23,762 nucleotides of DNA from JBAUHN01 sp049680295 (GCA_049680295.1 JBAUHN010000139.1:1-23762); one strand, 5' to 3'; numbered from the stretch's first letter, positions 14,078 to 22,750 are shown. Notes: generated by a model not told the origin, from the sequence alone. A program made the numbers and translations.

Positions 14078-15286
14078 TCAGGGATTTACGGGTTTGGTTT
14101 CCAGAGTCAGATGCAACTCTGCTCCGGTATAGGGATGGGCAGCGATGGCCGCGTCGTTCAGTTCCACGCCCAACCCCGGGGAGGCAGGGGGGAGGATGTG
14201 TCCGTCGTCCCAGGAAATAGGCGTGGTCAGGAAATCCATGAACGGCCCGTCGAACCGGCCAATGGATTCCAGGATCAAAAAGTTCGGACTACAGGTGGCG
14301 ATCTGGATATTCGCCGCGGCCACGATGGGGCCGCAGTAAAGATGTGGTGCGATCTGAGCCTGACGGGTTTCCGCCATCGAAGCAATCTTCTTGGCCTCAA
14401 GCAATCCGCCCACACGGCCCAGGTTCATTTGCAGGATCGACGCGGCTCCGACCTCAAGCATCCGGGCGAATTCGTGCTTGGTGCAGAGACGCTCACCCGC
14501 CGCAACCGGGATTGACGTAAACCGTGCAACCTCGGCCATATCAGTCGGGTTTTCCGGCGGGATCGGCTCTTCAAACCACAGCGGGTCATAGGCCTCCAGC
14601 CGCCGCGCCATGCGCTTGGCACCCGAGACCGTGAACTGCCCATGGGTGCCAAAGAGTAGATCCGCCTTGTCACCGACCGCTGCGCGAATCTGACGGCAGA
14701 ACGCTTCAGACAGGTCCAGATCACTCAGTCGGGGCTGATGGCCGTCAAAAATCGTGTAGGGGCCGGCAGGATCGAACTTGACCGCCGTAAAGCCCTGTTC
14801 GACCGCGCGCATCGCGGCCTCTGCAGCGATATCGGCGTTGTTGTAGACATTGGGCTGATCTGGGTCGGGGTAAACATCGCCTGCGGCTGGGTAAAGATAG
14901 GTGTAGCTGCGCAATCGCTCATGCACCTTGCCGCCCAGCAGTTCATAAACCGGCTGATCAGCGGCCTTGCCAATGATATCCCAGCACGCCATTTCCAACC
15001 CGCTGAGCACGCCCATCACCGTCACATCAGGCCGCATGGTAAATCCCGCGCCATAGGTTTGCCGCCAAAGGCGTTCGATATGATGCGGATTTTGCCCGAA
15101 GAACTGCCGTTCAAAGACGTCTACGGCCATCGCCGCGCACAGGTCTGGCCCGAACGTGGCGTTGTAAATCTCGCCTACGCCGGTAATGCCGCAAGCGGTG
15201 GTAAGACGCAAAAAGATGAAATACCGACCACCATGGCGCGGGGGCGGATTTCCCACCACAAAGGTTTCGATCTTGTCGAGCTTCAT
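14078..15286 (-). CDS. Mandelate racemase/enolase-superfamily protein, probable acid-sugar dehydratase
   Basis: 402 residues with the N-terminal capping domain (1-125) and a C-terminal beta-barrel. Visible active-site elements are K170 in TAVKFDPAG, LLFGTHGQFTVSGA (G213, H215), WFEEPIPPEN (E239-E240), VAAGERLCTK (E265) and IAPHLYCGP (H315). The overall pattern is closest to sugar-acid dehydratases of the galactonate/mannonate type, which give 2-keto-3-deoxy sugar acids. In D-galactonate dehydratase the position of G213 is an Asp that binds Mg2+, so the first metal ligand seems missing or displaced; this rests on alignment from memory. It overlaps the GMC gene by 4 bp (ATGA) and is followed 23 bp later by the aldehyde dehydrogenase gene. 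Racemase or cycloisomerase activity remains possible. Confidence 0.85.
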   Translation of the reverse strand: MKLDKIETFVVGNPPPRHGGRYFIFLRLTTACGITGVGEIYNATFGPDLCAAMAVDVFERQFFGQNPHHIERLWRQTYGAGFTMRPDVTVMGVLSGLEMACWDIIGKAADQPVYELLGGKVHERLRSYTYLYPAAGDVYPDPDQPNVYNNADIAAEAAMRAVEQGFTAVKFDPAGPYTIFDGHQPRLSDLDLSEAFCRQIRAAVGDKADLLFGTHGQFTVSGAKRMARRLEAYDPLWFEEPIPPENPTDMAEVARFTSIPVAAGERLCTKHEFARMLEVGAASILQMNLGRVGGLLEAKKIASMAETRQAQIAPHLYCGPIVAAANIQIATCSPNFLILESIGRFDGPFMDFLTTPISWDDGHILPPASPGLGVELNDAAIAAHPYTGAELHLTLETKPVNP

Positions 15287-16911
15287 GCTGCACCTCCCTG
15301 CCGCAAAGGCTGGTTTGTATCTTGCAGGATCATGTCTGCCCCGCGTGCAGCCAGCATCATCACCGGCGCATTCGTGTTGCCCGAGGTCACGTTGGGAAAG
15401 GATGAGGCATCAACCACCCGCAGGCCCGCCACGCCATATACCCGTAAACGGGAATCCAGCACCGAATCCCGTGCCGATGCGCCCATGCGGCAGGTGCAGC
15501 TGGCGTGATAGATGGAGCCGGCACGCTCGCGGAAATCGGCCAAAACATCCGCGTCCGACTTCGCAGCAATATCCGGACCGCCACGCGTTACGGATCGAAT
15601 TGCAGGCGCCTCTGCAAGTTTCTGCGCAACCCGCGCCGCAGCAATGGCCATGGTACAATCTTCGTTTGTTGACAGCGAGTTGGGAAGGATGTCGGGGGCT
15701 TTGCGCGGATCAGACGAGGCGATAGACACCTCGCCCCGGCTGGTCGGACGACAGGGTTGGGCACAGATCAGAAAACCTGCCTTGGATTGAACATCGGGTT
15801 TGCCGTCAGTGCGCACCGCGTAAGACATCGGGTTGCAATAGACTTGAATGTCGGCCAGCTTGGCCGGATCAGAGCGCACGAAACCGCCGACCTGATTGAC
15901 CGGTACGCTTAGTGGGCCGCCACGTGTCAGCAAATATTGAACTCCGGCGGTGATTTTCCCGGGCCAATTGCCCAGACGGTTGTTCAGTGTGGGTTCGGTT
16001 GCGGTGAATTGATAGGAAATGCCCAAGTGATCCTGAAGCCCCAGACCCACCTGTGAAAGATCATTTCTTACCTCGATACCGTGGCGTTGCAGCAGCGCAG
16101 CCGGGCCGATGCCGGAGAGTTGTAGCAACTGAGGCGAGTTCACCGCACCCGCACAAACAATTATTTCACGATTGGCGCGGAACTGCACCAACTGCGTACC
16201 TTGGCAATACTCTATGCCCACAGCCGCGCCATCTTTCATCAACACACGCTCAACATAAGCGTTTGACACAACCCGCAGATTTCGCCGCCGCAAGGCGGGC
16301 CGCAGAAAGGCATCGGCGGCCGACCAGCGACGCCCCTTCCTGACCGTGCTGCGCAAACGTGTGATCCCCTCCCGTTCGTGTGTGTTCAGGTCATCACGAA
16401 CCGGCCAGCCAGCTTCCCTAGCGGCGGCCAGAAAATGGCCGGAAAACGGATGCATTCTCGTGCTGACATCGCTTATATGCAAGGTGCCAGTTGCCTGGTC
16501 GTTCTTTGTCTGGTCCGGTTTGGAACTGCCTTCGAGCCTGGAATAGGTTTCGCTGACAGTTTGCCAGTTCCAGCCTGTAGCACCGGCAGTTTCCCAATCG
16601 TTGAAATCATGCGGGAGGCCCTGCAAATAGGCCATGGCGTTGATCGAGGAAGACCCACCAATCACCCGCCCACGCGGCCAGAAGGCCGAGCGACCTGAAA
16701 GTCCGGGATCGTTCCTGGCGGTGTAGCACCAGTTCACAGCTGGATCGTCATAAGTCTTGCCGTAACCCAGCGGCACCTTGATCCAGAAGCGGCGGTCGCT
16801 ACCGCCCGCCTCGATGAGCAAGACCTTGTGACGCCCGCATGCCGTCAGACGGTCGACCAATACACAACCGGCTGAACCTGCTCCAACAACGATAAAATCG
16901 TAGCTTTCCAT
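15283..16911 (-). CDS. GMC-family FAD-dependent alcohol dehydrogenase (choline dehydrogenase-like)
   Basis: 542-residue flavoprotein. The N-terminal FAD-binding Rossmann motif is VVGAGSAGCVL (8-18) with E34 (LLIEAGG). GMC signature 1, WPRGRVIGGSSSINAMAYLQG, is at 78-98 and signature 2, the GAVNSPQLLQLSGIGP type, is near residue 255. The catalytic His is in IYHASCTCRMG (H469), with the partner Asn in TSGNTNAP near 512-514. The family oxidises primary alcohols, sugars or choline to aldehydes or lactones, passing electrons to the respiratory chain or O2. GGGAGGGAG precedes the ATG. It is the first gene of the operon, 135 bp from a divergent LysR gene, and its stop overlaps the next start by 4 bp. 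The substrate is unknown; the neighbours argue against betaine synthesis. Confidence 0.93.
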   Translation of the reverse strand: MESYDFIVVGAGSAGCVLVDRLTACGRHKVLLIEAGGSDRRFWIKVPLGYGKTYDDPAVNWCYTARNDPGLSGRSAFWPRGRVIGGSSSINAMAYLQGLPHDFNDWETAGATGWNWQTVSETYSRLEGSSKPDQTKNDQATGTLHISDVSTRMHPFSGHFLAAAREAGWPVRDDLNTHEREGITRLRSTVRKGRRWSAADAFLRPALRRRNLRVVSNAYVERVLMKDGAAVGIEYCQGTQLVQFRANREIIVCAGAVNSPQLLQLSGIGPAALLQRHGIEVRNDLSQVGLGLQDHLGISYQFTATEPTLNNRLGNWPGKITAGVQYLLTRGGPLSVPVNQVGGFVRSDPAKLADIQVYCNPMSYAVRTDGKPDVQSKAGFLICAQPCRPTSRGEVSIASSDPRKAPDILPNSLSTNEDCTMAIAAARVAQKLAEAPAIRSVTRGGPDIAAKSDADVLADFRERAGSIYHASCTCRMGASARDSVLDSRLRVYGVAGLRVVDASSFPNVTSGNTNAPVMMLAARGADMILQDTNQPLRQGGAA

Positions 16912-16986
16912 CGCTGTGTTCTCCCTCCCACAATCGACGTACGCCCAACAGGGACGTGGCTTTCGTCAAAGAGTTCACACAGAACG

Positions 16987-17004
16987 ATTGTTAATTCAAA
17001 CAAT
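16987..17004. promoter_or_regulatory. 18-bp palindrome in the LysR/GMC divergent promoter region
   Basis: ATTGTT-AATTCA-AACAAT is a perfect 6-bp inverted repeat in AT-rich DNA, 43 bp before the lysR-type gene and 76 bp before the GMC gene. It contains a T-N-A spaced core like that of LysR-type boxes. The position suits an activator site that also autoregulates. No regulator binding has been shown. Confidence 0.5.
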
Positions 17005-17046
17005 GGATATTACGGTATTGACCTAATTTGACTTAACGGTAAACAC

Positions 17047-17952
17047 ATGGACATACCTCATCCGACCTGGCTTCGTACTTTCGAAGCCGCCGCGCGACTT
17101 GGTAGTTTTTCTGCTGCGGCAGATGAACTTAGGCTGACACCGGCTGCTATCAGTCAACAGGTACGCTTGCTTGAACAGCACCTGAAAACGACTTTGTTTG
17201 AACGACTTCCACGTGGCGTGGCGTTGACAGATATGGGCAAGGCCTATGCGCAGCCGGTGCGAAAGGGATTAAATGATATTCAGGTTGCCACATCGGGGTT
17301 GTTTGGACAGGCAAAACGACAACTGATCAAAATCAGAGCGTCGATCTCATTTGCAGCGCTGATTGTCGCTCCCCGGCTGCATGAGTTTCTGGACACCCAT
17401 CCTCATATCAATGTGGAACTGTCGACATTTGTCTGGGCCAACCGATTTCAGGACGGGATCAGTGATATCGACATCCGTTTCGGGTTTGGCGATTGGTCAG
17501 ACGGCCATGCCACGCATCTGGGTCATGAGTTTGCCATCCCTGTCTGCCGACCTGAGTATCTGCAGGGTTTCGGGGGCAACCCAACGCTTGATGTGCTTGC
17601 CGCCGACCATATCTACACGATTCACGGGTCAGAATCCGATTGGCCCGAGTTGTTTCAGCAAATGAACCTTTCTTCTCCGGCACATGCAAAGGTCACGCGG
17701 GTTGACTCGTCGCTGATGGCGTTACAATCGCTGAGTGCTGGCGCTGGAACGGCAATCGTCATCGAGAGTTTTGCACATTCGTTTTTCGAGAGAGGTGTCT
17801 TGATGGCCCCTGTGAATGACAAACTCGCCATTCGGCCAGCTCATTTCATTGTTGCACGCGACGGTTCAGAGCGCCGGGAAGAAATTCGCTTGTTCACGGA
17901 TTGGATCAAATCGATCTATTTGAATATAAGCGGTACCAGACCAGCCGAGTGA
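17047..17952 (+). CDS. LysR-family transcriptional regulator (GcvA-like)
   Basis: 301 residues. The N-terminal winged helix-turn-helix (about 1-60, helix region SFSAAADELRLTPAAISQQV at 20-39) is followed by the linker helix and an effector-binding periplasmic-protein-like domain (about 90-295). The opening PTWLRTFEAAARLGSFSAAA and the motif LFERLPRGVALTD are typical of the GcvA subgroup. It is divergent from the GMC-dehydratase-ALDH operon, with a palindrome between, so it most likely controls that operon in response to a pathway metabolite. Shine-Dalgarno pairing at the start is weak. The effector cannot be predicted. Confidence 0.92.
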   Translation: MDIPHPTWLRTFEAAARLGSFSAAADELRLTPAAISQQVRLLEQHLKTTLFERLPRGVALTDMGKAYAQPVRKGLNDIQVATSGLFGQAKRQLIKIRASISFAALIVAPRLHEFLDTHPHINVELSTFVWANRFQDGISDIDIRFGFGDWSDGHATHLGHEFAIPVCRPEYLQGFGGNPTLDVLAADHIYTIHGSESDWPELFQQMNLSSPAHAKVTRVDSSLMALQSLSAGAGTAIVIESFAHSFFERGVLMAPVNDKLAIRPAHFIVARDGSERREEIRLFTDWIKSIYLNISGTRPAE

Positions 17953-18319
17953 TTATGGATCGAAAGTTAGTGTCGTGTGCACCATAGGCTTTGTCGCTCA
18001 AAAGTAGCAGTTCAAAGTAGCACGCACCTCATCCCAGCCCTATCACTCGTGCACTCAACGACAACTCATAGTGATAGAAAAATTGGTGTCAGCTACGAGA
18101 ACCGAGAACTATCGCAGAGCTTCCACCCGGCGGATGATTTGGCTCGTGTCTTTCGGCCGTTTGGGCTGACCCGGCAAGAGAAGATTGGCCCCTTACTCGA
18201 AGTTGCGCAGACCAAGTAACAGCGGAAAGCGATCCTGCTCGATCAGTTGCGAAAATCTCGACAACAAGTCGAGTTTGCCAGATAACCATAGCGTGCGCAA
18301 TTTACGACCAGGCTCAATA
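17953..18319. other. Spacer between convergent lysR and DMT transporter genes
   Basis: No firm gene. A plus-strand open frame (17977-18219) is of ordinary composition only near its end (RVFRPFGLTRQEKIGPLLEV) and has no ribosome binding site; it could be a relic. The terminator for the minus-strand operon is at 18252-18276. Base composition is slightly lower in GC than the flanking genes. Confidence 0.45.
18252..18276 (-). terminator. Intrinsic terminator of the ABC/DMT transporter operon
   Basis: On the minus strand CTCGAC-TTGTT-GTCGAG (18257-18273) is a perfect 6-bp hairpin followed by ATTTTC and preceded by AAA. It lies about 46 bp after the DMT gene stop. It could act weakly in the other direction for lysR (GAGTTTGCC). 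Confidence 0.6.
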
Positions 18320-19228
18320 TCACTTGCGAAGTGTCGAACATATCAACCCGGTTAGAACGGCCACTGTGCCAATCCAGCCCAAAATTGAAGGTATTTCACC
18401 CAGCCATATGGCGCCGAACAGGATCGAGCAAAGCGGCGCCAGAAACAGGAATTGCGATGCAGGTCCCGGGCCAAGCGCATGCACGCCGCAATTCCAAAAC
18501 AAGTTGCCCAGCAAGGTCGCACCTAACCCGACGTACAGGATTGGCAACCATATCTGTGTAGGGATTTGTGCGAGTGGATTTTGGACGATCCCAAGTTGCA
18601 CCGAGAAAATCGTTAGAGGCAACAATAGTGCATATCCGGCCAATATGATCGCGCTGAACTGCAAAACGGGGTTAACATTCAGCGGCGTCCAACGCAGTAA
18701 CAGGCTGTATGCAGCCCAGACCAGTGTTGCAATCAAGGCCGCTGCATCTCCCCATCGGACATCTGCAAAATTACCGCCTTCGCACTGCCCGCTAAGGACC
18801 AGCGCACATGTGCCGCCAAATCCAAGCAACAGGCCAGTCCTGCTTCTCATATCAGGCCCGTCCGAAGACAGCAGTGCCCCGGCCAAAACGACCCAAAGGG
18901 GGGCGGTCGCCTGTATCAGGCCTACATTTGCAGCGGCTGTTCCAAACGGTGCAGCGATTATCGCGAGGGAAAACACCACGCAATTGATAAAGCCCAGCAA
19001 AAAGATTGGACCTGCCTGTTTGCGCAATTCCACCCGAACGCGCCAAAGCGGGACCAGGGTGAAGAGAACCAGAGCAACTGCGCTTAGCGTCCATCGCCAA
19101 AATACCAAGTCAAACGGAGACGTTTGATCTGCGATGGAGCGGATAACGACATGGTTTCCACCCCACAAAGCTGCAGTGGTGATCAGCCCCGCCGATGCCA
19201 GGATATTCCGCACCACGACCTTGTTCAT
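18320..19228 (-). CDS. DMT-superfamily (EamA/RhaT-type) transporter
   Basis: 302-residue inner-membrane protein made of two EamA repeats (about 10-140 and 160-298), giving roughly ten hydrophobic helices. The first begins with the typical ALWGGNHVVIRSIADQTSPF and has the motif GLIQATAPLWVVLAGALL; the second contains WAAYSLLLRWTPLNVNPVLQFS and ends in SILGWIGTVAVLTGLI. Members mostly export amino acids, nucleosides or small metabolites, though some import. It starts 6 bp after the ABC permease stop without its own Shine-Dalgarno, implying coupled translation in the importer operon. The substrate is unknown. Confidence 0.9.
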   Translation of the reverse strand: MNKVVVRNILASAGLITTAALWGGNHVVIRSIADQTSPFDLVFWRWTLSAVALVLFTLVPLWRVRVELRKQAGPIFLLGFINCVVFSLAIIAAPFGTAAANVGLIQATAPLWVVLAGALLSSDGPDMRSRTGLLLGFGGTCALVLSGQCEGGNFADVRWGDAAALIATLVWAAYSLLLRWTPLNVNPVLQFSAIILAGYALLLPLTIFSVQLGIVQNPLAQIPTQIWLPILYVGLGATLLGNLFWNCGVHALGPGPASQFLFLAPLCSILFGAIWLGEIPSILGWIGTVAVLTGLICSTLRK

Positions 19229-19234
19229 TGGAAA

Positions 19235-20011
19235 TCAATGTCCGATGCCACGTTGCGACGTGTGCCAAGGCAGTAGTATTCGTTCAGCGGTTTCGACGGC
19301 ATAGAACAGGATCGTTCCCATGACCCCTAGGAGTACAATCGCGGCAAAGGCGCGGGTTGTGTCAAACATGCCTTGCGACAACAGGATCACATGTCCTAGC
19401 CCGGTTTCACCGGCAACGAATTCGCCCACGATTGCGCCGATCAGGGCAAAGGAGATCCCCACCTTCATCCCGGCGAACATACTTGCCAACGCACAGGGAA
19501 AGCGGATTTTGAACAGCACCTGCATTGTGGTTGCACGAGCAGACCGCGCCATGTCGATCATGTCCTTGTCGACGCTGCGAAGACCCAGCACGGTGTCGAT
19601 CACAATCGAGAAGATCGCGATCATCAATGCGATGGCGATCTTGGGCTCAGATCCGGTGCCCATCCAGATCACAAATAACGGAGCCAGCGCCACTTTGGGG
19701 ACCGCGTTCAGGGCAACCAGCAGAGTGTAAAGGGTTCGATCCAAAAATACGGAATGTACGATTCCCACCGCAAAGAGAACACCAAGAACAACCGCCAGGG
19801 CAAAGCCAATAAGCGTCGTCATCAAGGTATAGCCTGCATGTTTGAGAAAAAATGCAGGTGCTTCTGCCAATTCAGCCAGGATTGCCGAGGGGGCCGGCAG
19901 TATGAAAGGCCGTGCATCAAAGACATGGCAGGCAACTTCCCACAGGATCACGGCCACGAGCAGCACTGCAATCGAGGACAGCAGACGGTTGTTTTTTTCA
20001 ATCCAGTTCAT
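19235..20011 (-). CDS. ABC transporter permease (SsuC/TauC/ThiX type)
   Basis: 258-residue inner-membrane permease with about six helices. It has the BPD_transp_1 EAA-like loop (MARSARATTMQVLFKIRFP, followed by the G that precedes ISFALIGAIVGEF). LPAPSAILAELAEAP near the N-terminus and AGETGLGHVI are typical of the sulfonate/taurine/nitrate/pyrimidine importer permeases. Translation is likely coupled to the ATPase gene: the GAGGAG before its ATG overlaps the ATPase stop 3 bp away. It probably works as a homodimer with the ATPase and binding protein encoded next to it. Confidence 0.94.
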   Translation of the reverse strand: MNWIEKNNRLLSSIAVLLVAVILWEVACHVFDARPFILPAPSAILAELAEAPAFFLKHAGYTLMTTLIGFALAVVLGVLFAVGIVHSVFLDRTLYTLLVALNAVPKVALAPLFVIWMGTGSEPKIAIALMIAIFSIVIDTVLGLRSVDKDMIDMARSARATTMQVLFKIRFPCALASMFAGMKVGISFALIGAIVGEFVAGETGLGHVILLSQGMFDTTRAFAAIVLLGVMGTILFYAVETAERILLPWHTSQRGIGH

Positions 20012-20014
20012 GTC

Positions 20015-20800
20015 TTACTCCTCATGCAGAATGCCAATTTTCGTGAAGTGGTTCCTGAGGTGCTGTACGTAAGCGCCAAATTCCGGCGTTTCGCGCAGGC
20101 TAAGAGTTCGGGGATACGGAAGGTCTATGTCTATGATCTCGTCGATTTTGCCGGGGTTGCGCGACATGACCGCCACTCGGTTGGATAAAAATACCGATTC
20201 CGCGATCGAGTGCGTGATGAACAGAACCGTCTTTCGAGTTTCCTGCCACAGCCGTGCAAGTTCCAGATTCAGATCATCACGGGTCATCGCATCAAGCGCA
20301 CCAAAGGGCTCGTCCATCAAAAGAAGCTTAGGATTGTCCAGCAACGCCCTACAGATCGAGGCCCGCTGCCGCATGCCACCAGAAAGCTCCCAAGGGTGTT
20401 TTTGTTCGAACCCTTCAAGACCGAAACGTTTTAGCAGGGCGCGGGCCTTCTCTTCGTATTCCGCGCGCCTTGCGCCCCGGATTTCGGAGACGAACAGAAT
20501 ATTGTCGAGGATGTTGCGCCAATCCAACAGGATATCGCGTTGGAACACGATGCCCATGTTATCTGGCGGGCCTTTAACCGGGGCGCCGTCAAGGATAATT
20601 TCGCCGGATGTGACAGGTTGGAGGCCAGCGAGACATTTCAACAGGGTGGATTTGCCGCAACCGCTTGGCCCAAGAACACTGATGAACTCATGCTCATGGA
20701 TATCAAGGTTAATATCCTTCAGCGCTTCGATGTCGGCACTTTTGGATTTATATATCTTGTCCACGTTGCGGATGCTGACATAACTGTCCTGTTGAGACAT
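20015..20800 (-). CDS. ABC transporter ATP-binding protein (SsuB/TauB type)
   Basis: 261-residue ATPase that powers the importer. Walker A is GPSGCGKST (44-52), the Q-loop FQRDILLDWRN (Q87), the signature LSGGMRQRASICRAL (139-153), Walker B LLLMDEPFGALD (159-170) and the switch His in FITHSIAES (H197). The MRQR signature and the DILLDWRN Q-loop are typical of the nitrate/sulfonate/taurine/thiamine-precursor group. Its ATG follows AAGGGAGG, 25 bp after the binding-protein stop. Order in the operon: binding protein, ATPase, permease, DMT transporter. Confidence 0.95.
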   Translation of the reverse strand: MSQQDSYVSIRNVDKIYKSKSADIEALKDINLDIHEHEFISVLGPSGCGKSTLLKCLAGLQPVTSGEIILDGAPVKGPPDNMGIVFQRDILLDWRNILDNILFVSEIRGARRAEYEEKARALLKRFGLEGFEQKHPWELSGGMRQRASICRALLDNPKLLLMDEPFGALDAMTRDDLNLELARLWQETRKTVLFITHSIAESVFLSNRVAVMSRNPGKIDEIIDIDLPYPRTLSLRETPEFGAYVQHLRNHFTKIGILHEE

Positions 20801-20825
20801 TTTTCGGCCTCCCTTTTGCCTTTAC

Positions 20826-21803
20826 TCACTGCGTGAGCAGATCGTTTGTGAAGAAGTTTTCGGGATCTTGGCCTGGTTTGATGATGTCTGCTGCTTCCAT
20901 TGCTGAAATCGCATCGGCCCAATCTTCGAGCGACTGCAAACCAAAGCGCATATCCTTGGTGCGTTCGGTGCTGAAAAACGGACGATAGGCCTCGATCTGT
21001 CCGATCAGAATATCGCGATTGAGGTTGTTGTCTGGGCGCTGGGTAATGATGGCATCTGCGGCTTCTTCAATATGCCCGTCAAAAATGTACTCCCAGGCAC
21101 GTTGCTGGATCTTGGCAAGATTTGCCAGTTCATCGCGGCGGTCTTCGATTGTGTCTTCCTGCGCAATAAGACCATAGCTTGGGAATGTTACACCGGCGTC
21201 ATCCAGCAATATTTGCTTGGCAGCGCGGCTGCCCGCGACCAAAGGCAGGCCGAACGGTCCAACCGTCATAAAGCCATCCGCTTCACCGGACGCATAGGTG
21301 CCAACCATGGCGGGTGGCGCAACCATCAGGACCGAAAGGTCGTCGCGTGAAAGACCGCCAGACGACAGGAAACTGTCAATATAGGGCACCCAGGGGCTGG
21401 CGGTGAAGGTAACCAGTTTCTTGCCGGCCAGATCCTGGGCGGAACTGATCGTCGAGTCTGCATCCACCAGAACGGCCAGATCTCCGCGACGGGCCCACCC
21501 GGCGAAAGACTTCAAAGGCAGGCCGTTCTCGCGTGCCAAAGCCATCAGGCCCAGTTGAACCTGACCAACATCAACCTGACCACTGCCAACCAGCTGGATC
21601 GTGTTTGTCGTGCCTTTGCCATCCTGAATATCCACATCCAGACCGGCCTCATCAAACCATCCTTTTTCCTCGGCAAGATGCATCCCTGCGTGAACACCCC
21701 AAGGTGAGAAATCAAGCCGTACCGTCAGCGATTCCGCCATCGCCGATCCGGCAAACGCGGCGACAAATGCGGCCGTCGCCATCATATTAGAAAGATTGAT
21801 CAT
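20826..21803 (-). CDS. ABC transporter substrate-binding protein (NMT1/THI5-like)
   Basis: 325-residue periplasmic protein. A signal peptide of 23 residues ends GSAMA before ESLTVRLDF. The mature start, DFSPWGVHAGMHLAEEKGWF followed by DEAGLDVDIQDG, is the characteristic opening of the NMT1/THI5-like family that binds pyrimidines such as formylaminopyrimidine (ThiY) and related planar compounds. DVGQVQLGLMALAREN and the GTYASGEADGFMTVGPF region fit the same fold. The start is supported by AAAGGAG 8 bp upstream. It heads the importer operon; hydantoinase B and a TetR gene lie upstream. Sulfonate or nitrate-type ligands cannot be excluded. Confidence 0.9.
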   Translation of the reverse strand: MINLSNMMATAAFVAAFAGSAMAESLTVRLDFSPWGVHAGMHLAEEKGWFDEAGLDVDIQDGKGTTNTIQLVGSGQVDVGQVQLGLMALARENGLPLKSFAGWARRGDLAVLVDADSTISSAQDLAGKKLVTFTASPWVPYIDSFLSSGGLSRDDLSVLMVAPPAMVGTYASGEADGFMTVGPFGLPLVAGSRAAKQILLDDAGVTFPSYGLIAQEDTIEDRRDELANLAKIQQRAWEYIFDGHIEEAADAIITQRPDNNLNRDILIGQIEAYRPFFSTERTKDMRFGLQSLEDWADAISAMEAADIIKPGQDPENFFTNDLLTQ

Positions 21804-21844
21804 TTTTGTTACTCCTTTGTTGGTTTCAGTTTCGTATTCAAACG

Positions 21845-21887
21845 AGCGCTTTCAGCGCTTCTTCTTTGTCCCGCGTGGTTGACGCGG
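21845..21887. promoter_or_regulatory. Two adjacent inverted repeats in the leader of the importer operon
   Basis: AGCGCT-TTC-AGCGCT (21845-21859) and CCGCGT-GGTTG-ACGCGG (21871-21887) lie 42-84 bp upstream of the binding-protein start. Either could be an operator, for example for the nearby TetR protein, or an mRNA hairpin. They lie after tetR in the transcription direction, with no T run. No clear -10/-35 pair was found. Confidence 0.35.
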
Positions 21888-22061
21888 ATGTTCGGAAGTT
21901 TTGTGGAGTTTCAAGGTTTCTACCGTCACCGAAGGGATTGTCATTTAGGATGCCAAATTGATGCCATAGCGTGTGCAAAGCACCGCTTCGAAACGCGTGT
22001 GGTGAGGACGGTGACTGCGGGCAAACGATCGCGCAGTTATTGTTCTGGAAAAGGATCAGCC

Positions 22062-22694
22062 CTACTCTGGCCTGAGATACCCCAACACCACGGACACGAT
22101 GTGATCGGCCCGTGCGTCGATCCGTGCCGGGTCGGAAAGATCGGTCTGGTAGATGGCGCCAAGCGTGTATTGATTGGACAGGTAGAAATAGCCCAAAGCA
22201 GAAATTGTAATATAAAGTTCCTGCGGATCGACACCCTTGCGAAACACGCCCGCATCTTCCCCTCGCTGGAGAAGATCCGTGATGACCTGCGACAGCGTTG
22301 AATACAGCGGCGGCAACTTTTCTGAGTTGCGAACGTGTTCTGCGCGACGCAGATTTTCGCTGTTGAGGAGTGATATCACCTGCGGATATTCCAGAAAATG
22401 TTCGAACGTGTGACGGACGAGTCGTTCCATTCCTTCGATCGGGGGCAGATCCTTGATGTAAAGATCCGCATGATGTGTGCGCATGCGTTCGTACATTCGC
22501 TCCATAACAAGAAGGAACAGATCTTCTTTGCCGCCAAAATAGTGATAGGCAAGGTTCTTCGACACGCCAGCGCGTTGAACAATCTTGTCCATTCGCGCCC
22601 CTTCGTACCCATGACCCGCAAATTCTTTTTCCGCGGCCTCTAAGATACGTGCCTGTGAAACTTGCGGATCTCGTTTTCTTGTCTCTTTCGCCAT
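22062..22694 (-). CDS. TetR/AcrR-family transcriptional regulator
   Basis: 210-residue repressor-type protein. The N-terminal helix-turn-helix spans about 10-58 (ILEAAEKEFAGHGYEGARM, then IVQRAGVSKNLAYHYFGGKE). The C-terminal ligand-binding and dimer domain has the HTFEHFLEYPQVISLLNSEN pattern seen in RutR/YsiA-like regulators. It lies 56 bp after hyuB on the same strand and 258 bp before the importer operon, so it probably controls one or both, sensing the cyclic amide or a breakdown product. A 331-residue open frame overlapping it in another frame is a shadow. The Shine-Dalgarno is weak. Confidence 0.92.
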   Translation of the reverse strand: MAKETRKRDPQVSQARILEAAEKEFAGHGYEGARMDKIVQRAGVSKNLAYHYFGGKEDLFLLVMERMYERMRTHHADLYIKDLPPIEGMERLVRHTFEHFLEYPQVISLLNSENLRRAEHVRNSEKLPPLYSTLSQVITDLLQRGEDAGVFRKGVDPQELYITISALGYFYLSNQYTLGAIYQTDLSDPARIDARADHIVSVVLGYLRPE

Positions 22695-22750
22695 AATCTA
22701 TGTGCCGCTTTCGTTCATCCGCATCAGGATCGCCCAGAAAGCATGAATGT

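Noticed and set aside
14738..15508. 256-residue frame antisense to the dehydratase and GMC genes
   Set aside because: Crosses two well-supported genes and has no recognisable domain.
18324..19127. 267-residue frame antisense to the DMT transporter
   Set aside because: Antisense shadow; rich in Pro, Asn, Arg and Thr, and the opposite strand has ten clear hydrophobic helices.
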